Positions 57,268 through 64,000 of a stretch of DNA of 64,000 nucleotides are shown here, in pieces. The translations under genes were made by a program, and so were the position numbers. The number at the start of each line of letters is the position of its first letter. The first letter of the stretch is position 1. The stretch comes from Bog-532 sp963824545. Its GTDB lineage: Bacteria; Actinomycetota; Actinomycetes; Streptosporangiales; Streptosporangiaceae. The stretch spans positions 62,001 to 126,000 of the forward strand of contig CAWGPP010000013.1 of NCBI GenBank assembly GCA_963824545.1, read 5' to 3'. The notes under the pieces are model-generated. The model did no database searches, had not been told where the DNA came from, and saw nothing but the letters and a program-made list of their open reading frames with translations.

Positions 57268-59136
57268 ATGGCCTCTCAGGACCGGATACCGGACAGGCTC
57301 GGGCCGTACCGCTTGCGTGAGCGGCTCGGCGAAGGCGGCATGGGAGCGGTCTACCTTGCCCGCGACCGTGAACGCCGGATGGTCGCGGTGAAGGTGCTGC
57401 ACTCCCGGGTCGCCGAGGAGCCGAACGCTCGGCGCCGCCTGGCGCGCGAGGTGGAGGCCATGCGCCGCGTCCGCAGCCCGTTCGTGGCGGAGGTCCTCGA
57501 CGCGGACGTCACCGGCAAGTTTCCCTACATCGTGACCAGGTACGTGCCTGGGCACACGCTGGATGACGTGGTGCGCCGGCAGGGGCCGCTGCCGGGCTGG
57601 GCGCTCGAGCGGCTGGCCAGAGGCCTGTCGCAGGCGCTGGCCGCCGTGCACGCGGCCGGGGTGGTGCACCGTGACCTGAAGCCGGGCAACGTCATGCTGC
57701 ACGACGGCGATCCGGTTGTCATCGACTTCGGCATCGCGCACACCGGCGACGCGACCCGGCTCACTCAGACCGGGATGTTCATGGGGACGCCCGGCTACCT
57801 GGCCCCCGAGGTGATCGAGGGCCAGCCCAGCACCGAGGCGTCCGACATTCACTCCTGGGGCGCCACCATCGCCTACGCCGCCACCGGACGGCCGCCCTTC
57901 GGCAGCGGGTCGTTCGAGAACATCTTCTACCGCATCGTGCAGGGCAACGCCGACATCGCCGGCCTGCCCGGACCGCTCGCGCAGCTGGTCTCGGCGGCGC
58001 TGAGCCGGGATCCGCGGAGCCGGCCGACGGCAGCGGCGCTGTGTGCCCAGTGCGCGTCGCCCGGCCTGGCCGCCGGGCCGCCTGTCCTGCACGGTGCTAC
58101 CACGCAGGCCCCGGGCTACGGCAACGGCGTCGCCTATGGTTCGGCCGGCGCTGCGGCCGCGGCCGTCGGCGGGGCCTCCACCGTCTACGCGCCGGGCACC
58201 GGATATGCGCCCGGTGCCGGGTCTGCGGGCAGCGCCGGGTACGGGGCGGGAGGCGTACCGGCCAGGAACGGCTCGCCGCAGGCCATCCGCCCCAGCGAAT
58301 TCGCTGACCTGCTGCCCCCGGTCCAGTACGCGCCCGCAGGCGCCGCCCGGGCCCGGCCCGCCGCGGCCGCCCCGTACGGAGCCATCCAGGGCGGGGCCGT
58401 CCAGGGCCCTGGCTACGCTGCCCCGCCGGCCGGCGCCATCCGCCCCGACGCACCCGCCCCGCCGGCGGGCAGCGCTCAAGGCGCCCAGCGCGCCCGGCCG
58501 TCGCGGCTGCTCGGCCTGGCCACGATGGTGATCGCCATCGCGGTCAGCGTGATGCTGCCGATCGCCGGGACGATCGGCGCGCTCGCCGTCATCACCCTGC
58601 TGCGCGCGGGTGACCGGGCCAGCAGCGCCCTCACCGTGCGGCGATCGGTGCGCGGGCCCAGCACGGCCGACATCCTGATCGGGGTGGTGACCGCCCCCTG
58701 GGCCATCGCGCGCTCGCTGCTCACCACGGTCCTGATCCTCCCGGTCGCCGCGCTGGTCGCGGCGGCCGCGCTCGTGGTTACGCTGATCATGACCACCGCG
58801 GACTCGCTGCCGCTGGCCGGGTCCTACGCGGCCGGCGCGGCCGTGGCGTTCTACGCCACCGGGCCGGGATCGGGCGGCGCGCGGCGGGAGATGGACCGGC
58901 TGTTCGGCGCGGTCGCGCGGACCCGGGGCGCAGCGGCGATCGTGACCCTCGCGATGTGCTGCCTGGCGGCCGCCGCCATCGCCACCGCGGCCGCCCAGCC
59001 CGCGCTGTACTGGCCCTCGCTCGCCGGGGTGCTGCCGCACCTGCCCAACGTCAGCAACGTCCTGCATCTGCCGCACCTGGCGCACGGCCTTCCGCATCTG
59101 CCGCACTTCGGCGTGGGCCGGTCCCGCCTCGGCTGA
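57268..59136 (+). CDS. Membrane Ser/Thr protein kinase (PknB-like catalytic domain)
   Basis: A 622-residue kinase starting at ATG 57268 (GGTGAGGCG upstream). Kinase subdomains: LGEGGMGAVYLA (P-loop), K in MVAVKVLHSR (about 41), VVHRDLKPGNVMLHD (about 133), IDFGIAHTGD (about 152), and the activation loop ending MGTPGYLAPEVI. Residues 270-410 are a Gly/Ala/Pro-rich linker. Four hydrophobic segments follow (LLGLATMVIAIAVSVMLPIA, IGALAVITLL, VLILPVAALVAAAALVVTL, AAIVTLAMCCLAAAAIATAA). The C-terminus repeats LPHLP-type units. There are no PASTA domains, so the sensor input is unknown. The next gene, convergent, encodes an FHA phosphothreonine-binding protein and may be a partner. Confidence 0.93.
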   Translation: MASQDRIPDRLGPYRLRERLGEGGMGAVYLARDRERRMVAVKVLHSRVAEEPNARRRLAREVEAMRRVRSPFVAEVLDADVTGKFPYIVTRYVPGHTLDDVVRRQGPLPGWALERLARGLSQALAAVHAAGVVHRDLKPGNVMLHDGDPVVIDFGIAHTGDATRLTQTGMFMGTPGYLAPEVIEGQPSTEASDIHSWGATIAYAATGRPPFGSGSFENIFYRIVQGNADIAGLPGPLAQLVSAALSRDPRSRPTAAALCAQCASPGLAAGPPVLHGATTQAPGYGNGVAYGSAGAAAAAVGGASTVYAPGTGYAPGAGSAGSAGYGAGGVPARNGSPQAIRPSEFADLLPPVQYAPAGAARARPAAAAPYGAIQGGAVQGPGYAAPPAGAIRPDAPAPPAGSAQGAQRARPSRLLGLATMVIAIAVSVMLPIAGTIGALAVITLLRAGDRASSALTVRRSVRGPSTADILIGVVTAPWAIARSLLTTVLILPVAALVAAAALVVTLIMTTADSLPLAGSYAAGAAVAFYATGPGSGGARREMDRLFGAVARTRGAAAIVTLAMCCLAAAAIATAAAQPALYWPSLAGVLPHLPNVSNVLHLPHLAHGLPHLPHFGVGRSRLG

Positions 59137-59155
59137 GCGCCATGCACCGAGCCGG

Positions 59156-59818
59156 TCAGGCGCAGGGCTTGGTCACCTCGGAGTCGGCGGGCAACCGCGC
59201 CTCCGGCACATACCCCGGCGGGGCCGGCTGAGCGGCCGGCTGACCGGCCGGCCTGACCAGGCCGAGCGCGACCACCTCGTTGGCCAGCCGGATTCGCCGG
59301 TTCAGGCCACCGGAAATACGGAACTTCTGGTACAGCCGCAGCAGATGCTGCTTAACCGCCGCCTCCGTGACGACGAGATCGGCGGCGATCTCACGGGCTG
59401 TGGCGGGCGCCACGAACGCGTCGTCCGACAGCGCGGGCCGGCAGAGGGCGGCCAGCACGTCAAGTTCCCGGCGGGTCAACTCCGGTACCGCGGGACGCCG
59501 CAGCTCGGCTTCGGTGGGCAGGTCCTCGCGCGGCAGGCCGCCGATCCGGCACCGGGCCGCGCCGAACGCCAGCACGTCGCCGTCCTCCAGCACCCGGCGG
59601 CCCGCCGGCCGGCCGTTCACCCGGGTTCCGTTACGTGATAATCCCAGGTCAGCGACGTACGCATAGGGCCCGCGGCGGATGATCTCCGCGTGCAGCAGCG
59701 ATACGCTCGGGTCATTGAGGCGCACGTCTACTGCCCGCCCGCGTCCGACGGTTGTCACCTCACCGGCCAGTGGCACCACGTCGCCGGTGTCCTCGACGCG
59801 AATGAAGGGTGTATCCAC
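59156..59818 (-). CDS. FHA domain protein with C-terminal LuxR-like HTH
   Basis: A 220-residue protein starting at GTG 59818. The FHA domain (about 20-100) has VGRGRAVDVRLNDPSVSLLH and DLGLSRNGTRVNGRPAGRRV, the phosphothreonine-binding loops with conserved R, S, H and N. The C-terminal part has LTRRELDVLAALCRP and ATAREIAADLVVTEAAVKQH, then LLRLYQKF, a GerE/LuxR-like helix-turn-helix. The fusion suggests a transcription factor controlled by threonine phosphorylation, plausibly by the kinase ending 20 bases away. The kinase link is inferred from proximity. Confidence 0.88.
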   Translation of the reverse strand: MDTPFIRVEDTGDVVPLAGEVTTVGRGRAVDVRLNDPSVSLLHAEIIRRGPYAYVADLGLSRNGTRVNGRPAGRRVLEDGDVLAFGAARCRIGGLPREDLPTEAELRRPAVPELTRRELDVLAALCRPALSDDAFVAPATAREIAADLVVTEAAVKQHLLRLYQKFRISGGLNRRIRLANEVVALGLVRPAGQPAAQPAPPGYVPEARLPADSEVTKPCA

Positions 59819-60004
59819 TACGGGCCTCCCGCCTATCGGAGCCGTGAGCTGTCCATCACCTATGAGTTACCCCGGCACACGCCCGGCATACCGCCGTCCT
59901 GGCACTGTCCGGGTTCGGCCGGCCACAGGCAGGCGCATCGGCGATCGATTGGCGAATGCGCCGGTAAACTGCCAGCGACTATCCCTCGGAGACCGGGAGC
60001 AGCG

Positions 60005-60679
60005 GTGCGGAACACGGAGGACACGCCGGCTGACGGCTTCCCCCGGGTTACCGGCCCCCTGGCGCGCCGCCACCCGGGGGACAACCGCCCGGACTGGACC
60101 GCTCCCGGCGAGGCGGAGGTTCTGGCGAACGACGAAGCGCTCCGGTATTCGGCCCGGCGCCCGGCCACCGGGGGCGCCGCCTGGGGCGCCGCCCCGGAAC
60201 CGCCGCGCCCGGGATCAGCACCGCGCCGGCCGGGCCCCGCGGCCGTCCGTCCGGGAGAAGCCGGCTCGCGCAGCCTCGGCCCGCGGCCCGCCACGGTCCG
60301 TCCCGGCCAGCCGGCGCCCCGCCGGGCTGGCCTCCAGCCGCCCGCCGCGCCGCCGGTGGCGGTCACCGGCCGGCCCGCGTCGCGCGACGCGGGCCCGCCC
60401 CATCGCGCCGGGACGGGAGCGCTGGCCCAGGTGCCCTACGTGGTCGTCCTGCTCATCGCGGCGGTTGGCATCTGGTGGGCCTGGCGCGGATCACATGACG
60501 TCGGTAACGGCGCCGGGGTCGTCGGCGGGGCAGTGCTCGCCGCCGCCATCGCCCGGCTCGCGCTGCCGCAAAGCGCAGTGGGACTGCTCGCCAGCCGGCG
60601 GCGGTTCGCTGACGTGCTGGCACTCGGCGCCTTCGGGGCCGGGTTGCTGGTGCTCGCACTCGTGCTGCCGCCGACGTGA
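60005..60679 (+). CDS. DUF3017 membrane protein
   Basis: A 224-residue protein from GTG 60005 (MRNTEDTPADGF). A Pro/Arg-rich disordered region of about 130 residues is followed by three transmembrane segments (VPYVVVLLIAAVGIWWAWRG, GAGVVGGAVLAAAIARLALP, VLALGAFGAGLLVLALVLPP) that match DUF3017. The family is commonly found next to TCA-cycle genes in actinomycetes, as here before icd and mdh. The function is unknown. The 186-base spacer to the FHA gene holds the divergent promoters. Confidence 0.82.
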   Translation: MRNTEDTPADGFPRVTGPLARRHPGDNRPDWTAPGEAEVLANDEALRYSARRPATGGAAWGAAPEPPRPGSAPRRPGPAAVRPGEAGSRSLGPRPATVRPGQPAPRRAGLQPPAAPPVAVTGRPASRDAGPPHRAGTGALAQVPYVVVLLIAAVGIWWAWRGSHDVGNGAGVVGGAVLAAAIARLALPQSAVGLLASRRRFADVLALGAFGAGLLVLALVLPPT

Positions 60680-60751
60680 ACACGGCGCGCGGCCCCGTGG
60701 CCGGCGAACCTCACAAGGTACCTGGCCAGCAGATGAAGGGACTGACCTAGC

Positions 60752-61969
60752 ATGCCCAAGATCAAGGTGGCGAATCCGGTCGTCGAACTTGACGGCGACG
60801 AGATGACACGGATCATCTGGCAGCTCATCAAGGATGAGCTGATTCTGCCGCACCTGGATATCAATCTGGATTATTACGACCTTTCGGTCGAGAACCGGGA
60901 CGCGACCGACGACGAGGTGACCATCGACGCGGCGAACGCGATCAAACGGCACGGCGTCGGCGTTAAATGCGCCACGATCACGCCGGATGAGGCCCGGGTC
61001 ACTGAGTTCGGGCTGAAGAAGATGTGGAAGTCGCCCAACGGCACCATCCGTAACATCCTGGGCGGCGTCGTCTTCCGCGAGCCGATCGTCGTTTCTAATA
61101 TTCCCAAGCTCGTCCCCGGCTGGACGAAGCCGATCATCATCGGCAGGCACGCCCACGCCGACCAGTACAAGGCGTCTGACTTCGTTGTTCCGGGGCCCGG
61201 CACGGTGACGATCTCCTACGTGCCCGACGGCGACGACCGCCCCATCGAGATGGAGGTGGCCAAGTTCGCCGGCGGCGGCGTCGCGATGGGCATGTACAAC
61301 TTTGACGACTCGATCCGCGACTTTGCGCGGGCCACGATGCGGTACGCGCTGAACCGCCGGTACCCGCTCTATCTGTCGACGAAGAACACGATCCTGAAGG
61401 CCTACGACGGCCGGTTCAAGGACCTGTTCGCGGAGATCTTCGAATCCGAGTTCAAGGCCGACTTCGAGGCCATCGGCATCACCTACGAGCACCGGCTGAT
61501 CGACGACATGGTGGCCCAGGTGCTCAAATGGGACGGCGGTATCGTCTGGGCGACCAAGAACTACGACGGTGACGTGCAGTCCGACATCGTGGCCCAGGGC
61601 TTCGGCTCGCTCGGCCTGATGACGAGCGTCCTCATGACGCCGGATGGCAAGACCGTGGAGGCGGAGGCCGCGCACGGCACCGTTACCCGGCATTACCGGC
61701 AGCACCAGCAGGGCAAGCCCACCTCCACCAACTCGGTGGCGTCCATCTTCGCCTGGACGCGCGGCCTCGCCCACCGCGGGCAGCTGGACGGGACGCCGGA
61801 GGTGTCGGACTTCGCGCACGCGCTTGAGCGGGTATGCGTGCAGACGATCGAGGGTGGCCAGATGACGAAGGACCTGGCCTTGCTTGTTGGCCCAGAAACG
61901 CCTTACCTGTCCACGGAGGAGTTTCTGACCGCCGTGGGCGAGAACCTGCGCAAGGAACTGGCCGTCTGA
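60752..61969 (+). CDS. icd: NADP-dependent isocitrate dehydrogenase (dimeric, eukaryote-like type)
   Basis: A 405-residue enzyme oxidising isocitrate to 2-oxoglutarate. MPKIKVANPVVELDGDEMTR is the start. Substrate-binding KSPNGTIRNILGG, catalytic Tyr/Lys segments and C-terminal AAHGTVTRHYRQHQQGKPTS (NADP-binding) fit the homodimeric type II class, not the E. coli type. ATG 60752 follows AAGGGACTG. Together with the downstream mdh and kgd at the left edge, it supplies core TCA-cycle steps. Confidence 0.96.
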   Translation: MPKIKVANPVVELDGDEMTRIIWQLIKDELILPHLDINLDYYDLSVENRDATDDEVTIDAANAIKRHGVGVKCATITPDEARVTEFGLKKMWKSPNGTIRNILGGVVFREPIVVSNIPKLVPGWTKPIIIGRHAHADQYKASDFVVPGPGTVTISYVPDGDDRPIEMEVAKFAGGGVAMGMYNFDDSIRDFARATMRYALNRRYPLYLSTKNTILKAYDGRFKDLFAEIFESEFKADFEAIGITYEHRLIDDMVAQVLKWDGGIVWATKNYDGDVQSDIVAQGFGSLGLMTSVLMTPDGKTVEAEAAHGTVTRHYRQHQQGKPTSTNSVASIFAWTRGLAHRGQLDGTPEVSDFAHALERVCVQTIEGGQMTKDLALLVGPETPYLSTEEFLTAVGENLRKELAV

Positions 61970-62016
61970 GCGGCTGCACCTTCCGAAAATACCGAGAACA
62001 AAGGAGATCTCCGGAC

Positions 62017-62973
62017 ATGGCACGCAAGGGGAAGGTGACCGTCGTCGGGGCCGGCTTCTACGGCTCGACCACCGCACAGCGGCTCGCCGAGTACGACATC
62101 TTCGACGAGGTCGTACTGACCGACATTGTCGATGGGAAGCCGGAAGGCCTCGCGCTGGACATGAACCAGTCGCGGCCGATCGAGGGCTTCGAGACCAAGG
62201 TCACCGGGCAGACGACCGGGGCCGGCGGCGAGGGTTACGAGGCGATCGGCGGGTCGGACATCGTCGTCATCACCGCCGGCCTGCCGCGCAAGCCTGGCAT
62301 GAGCCGGATGGACCTGATCGAGACCAACGCGAAGATCGTCCGCAACGTCGCAGAGAACGTGGTCAAGCACGCGCCCGAGGCCGTGCTGATCGTCGTCTCG
62401 AACCCGCTGGACGAGATGACGGCGCTGGCGGCCAAGGTGTCCGGGTTCCCCTCTGAGCGGGTGATTGGCCAGGCCGGCATGCTCGACACGGCCCGGTTCA
62501 CCAACTTCGTGGCGGAAAAGCTCGGCGTCCCGGTGGGCTCCGTACGCACGCTGACCCTCGGCTCGCACGGCGACACCATGGTGCCGGTGCCGTCGGCCTG
62601 CACGGTGGACGGCAAGCCGCTGACGGACCTGATGGCCGCCGGGGACATCGATGAGCTGGTTACCCGCACCCGCAACGGCGGGGCCGAGGTCGTGGCCCTG
62701 CTGAAGACCGGTTCGGCGTATTATGCGCCGTCGGCCGCGGCGGCGCGGATGGCCCGCGCGGTGGCCGAGGACGCCGGCGCGGTCATGCCGGTCTGCGCGT
62801 GGGTGGACGGCCAGTACGGGATTTCCGGTGTGTACCTGGGCGTCGAGGCGGAGATCGGCGCCGGCGGGGTCAAGCGCGTGGTCGAGCGTGACCTCACCGA
62901 GTCGGAGCTGTCCGGGCTCCGGCAGGCCGCCGACGCGGTGCGCGCCAAGCAGGCCGATGTAGCCAGCCTCTGA
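62017..62973 (+). CDS. mdh: Malate dehydrogenase (LDH-like type)
   Basis: A 318-residue enzyme converting malate and oxaloacetate with NAD+. It has the N-terminal Rossmann GxGxxG-type loop (VVGAGFYGSTTAQRLAEYDI), VVLTDIVDGKPEG, active-site Arg segments (LPRKPGMSRMDLI; GQAGMLDTARFTNFVAEKLG) and catalytic His in TLGSHGDTMVPVPS. It belongs to the lactate-dehydrogenase-like MDH type III class. ATG 62017 follows AAAGGAGAT. It lies 47 bases after icd, likely the same operon. Confidence 0.95.
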   Translation: MARKGKVTVVGAGFYGSTTAQRLAEYDIFDEVVLTDIVDGKPEGLALDMNQSRPIEGFETKVTGQTTGAGGEGYEAIGGSDIVVITAGLPRKPGMSRMDLIETNAKIVRNVAENVVKHAPEAVLIVVSNPLDEMTALAAKVSGFPSERVIGQAGMLDTARFTNFVAEKLGVPVGSVRTLTLGSHGDTMVPVPSACTVDGKPLTDLMAAGDIDELVTRTRNGGAEVVALLKTGSAYYAPSAAAARMARAVAEDAGAVMPVCAWVDGQYGISGVYLGVEAEIGAGGVKRVVERDLTESELSGLRQAADAVRAKQADVASL

Positions 62974-62994
62974 CACCGCGGCCCGCTGTCCCGC

Positions 62995-63015
62995 GGCCGG
63001 CCGGTAAGGCCGGCC
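62995..63015. terminator. Palindromic hairpin between convergent genes
   Basis: GGCCGGCC (62995-63002) and GGCCGGCC (63008-63015) flank GGTAA, giving an 8-bp perfect stem-loop between the mdh stop and the end of the convergent amidohydrolase. It probably acts as a bidirectional terminator. Confidence 0.6.
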
Positions 63016-63040
63016 CCGGGGCGGGCCCGTGCGGGACCGG

Positions 63041-64000
63041 TCAGGCCACGCCGAGACGGCGCATCGCCAGCTCCGCGTAGAGCGCGGACCCGTCGGCGAG
63101 GACCGCGTCGTCGAACACCGCTTCGGCCGAGTGGTTCGACGGCGCGGTCGCCGGGTCCCGGTCCAGCGGGCACGCGCCCAGCGAGACGAACGCGCCGGGC
63201 ACGTGCTGCAGGATGTAGGAGAAGTCCTCGGCCCCCGTCATCGGGTGCCGCTTCGGCACCGACCGCAGCTCGCCGAACGCCTCCGCCGCGACCGTCTGCG
63301 CGAAGGCGGCTTCGGTCTCGTCGTTCACGGTGACCGGATACTCCTCGATGTATTCGGCCTGCACGGTCAGGCCGTGGGCCCCGGCGATGCCGTGGCACAA
63401 CTGGGGGATCATCTCCCGGAGCTTCGCCCGCGCGGCCGCGCTGTAGGACCGCGCCGTGCCCAGGAACAGCGCCTCGTCCGGGATCACGTTGTCGATCGTC
63501 CCCGCGTGGAAGCTCCCCACCGTGATGACGACCGGGTCGAACACGTCGAATTGCCGTGTCACAAGGGTCTGCATCGCGGTCACCATCGCGCAGGCTGCCG
63601 TGATCGGATCGGCGGCCAGATGCGGCTGGGACGCGTGCCCGCCGCGGCCCCGCACCGTCACCCGGATGATGTCGGCGGCGGCCAGCATCGGCCCCGGTTT
63701 CGTCGTGAACACGCCGCACGGGAGCTGGGTCGAGGAGACGTGCAGCGCGTACGCGGCGACCGGCCAGCGCTCCCCGGCGGCGGCCAGCACGCCCTCGCCG
63801 ATCATCTTGTCCGCGCCCCGGTAGCCCTCCTCGCCGGGCTGGAACATGAAGATCACGTCTCCCCGCAGCTCGGGCCGCCGGGCGCAAAGCAGCCTCGCCG
63901 CCCCGGCCAGCATCGCCGTATGCAGGTCGTGGCCGCAGGCGTGCATCACCCCGGCGAACCGCGAGGCGTACGGCAGCGCCGTTGCCTCCGTGACCGGCAG
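63041..64000 (-). CDS. M20D-family amidohydrolase, 5' end outside window
   Basis: The C-terminal 319 residues of an M20 aminoacylase/IAA-amino-acid-hydrolase-like enzyme; the start is beyond the right edge. Metal ligands are visible: MHACGHDLHTAML (Cys, His, His), FMFQPGEEGYRGADK (Glu) and YALHVSS (His), plus GAEDFSYILQ. The lid domain has VRGRGGHASQPHLAADPI. These cytosolic peptidases cleave N-acyl amino acids. The stop is at 63041, 68 bases from mdh, separated by the hairpin. Confidence 0.93.
   Translation of the reverse strand: MPVTEATALPYASRFAGVMHACGHDLHTAMLAGAARLLCARRPELRGDVIFMFQPGEEGYRGADKMIGEGVLAAAGERWPVAAYALHVSSTQLPCGVFTTKPGPMLAAADIIRVTVRGRGGHASQPHLAADPITAACAMVTAMQTLVTRQFDVFDPVVITVGSFHAGTIDNVIPDEALFLGTARSYSAAARAKLREMIPQLCHGIAGAHGLTVQAEYIEEYPVTVNDETEAAFAQTVAAEAFGELRSVPKRHPMTGAEDFSYILQHVPGAFVSLGACPLDRDPATAPSNHSAEAVFDDAVLADGSALYAELAMRRLGVA

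Noticed and set aside
57055..59106. 683-codon minus-strand frame opposite the kinase
   Set aside because: Overlaps all kinase motifs on the opposite strand; Arg/Gly-rich noise.

Overview
The window is chromosomal DNA of a high-GC, non-mycobacterial actinomycete, probably of the Streptosporangiales type. The evidence is the very strong G/C bias at third codon positions, the fused Kgd-type 2-oxoglutarate dehydrogenase, the complete GlgE maltosyltransferase pathway, the DUF3017-icd-mdh order, PASTA-less Ser/Thr kinase and FHA genes, and frequent GTG/TTG starts, some apparently leaderless. No rRNA, tRNA, CRISPR array or integrase was recognised. The exact genus is inference.

Layout. 1-13.9 kb: start of kgd (cut by the left edge), a large Tyr/Pro-repeat membrane protein with Asp-box-like repeats, a divergent omega-amidase-like hydrolase and class-I aminotransferase around a striking dyad, then a methyltransferase / alpha-alpha-barrel / methyltransferase / GT4 glycosyltransferase cluster and a rhomboid-like membrane protein. 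14-23.2 kb: an RpiR-type regulator with an apparent frameshift, followed by a seven-gene operon that joins an OpuC-type quaternary-amine ABC importer to hutU-hutF-hutI. 23.3-30.3 kb: a DrrAB-type exporter, a membrane protein overlapping a 22-codon micro-ORF, a flavin reductase, SppA (apparent C-terminal frameshift), a NYN nuclease, a phosphodiesterase and a deazaflavin-dependent reductase.

30.3-43.5 kb is an accessory island of mostly tiny genes with AT-rich spacers. It holds four paralogous ribbon-helix-helix-like proteins, six small ORFs sharing a P[T/S]xxAELxVxLLP-like motif, two copies of a coupled Pro-rich-peptide plus single-TM-peptide module with a shared promoter-like element, a protein with two fused Phd/YefM-like domains, a ROK repressor, gene remnants, and a large protein of unknown function. 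This is the best candidate for an undescribed system.

43.6-55.8 kb: aquaporin and the GlgE pathway (glgE-treS-mak-glgB on the minus strand, glgP divergent), which convert trehalose via maltose-1-phosphate to branched alpha-glucan and back. 55.9-64 kb: enoyl-CoA hydratase, a conserved small protein, a membrane Ser/Thr kinase, an FHA-HTH protein, a DUF3017 membrane protein, isocitrate and malate dehydrogenases, and an M20 amidohydrolase cut by the right edge.
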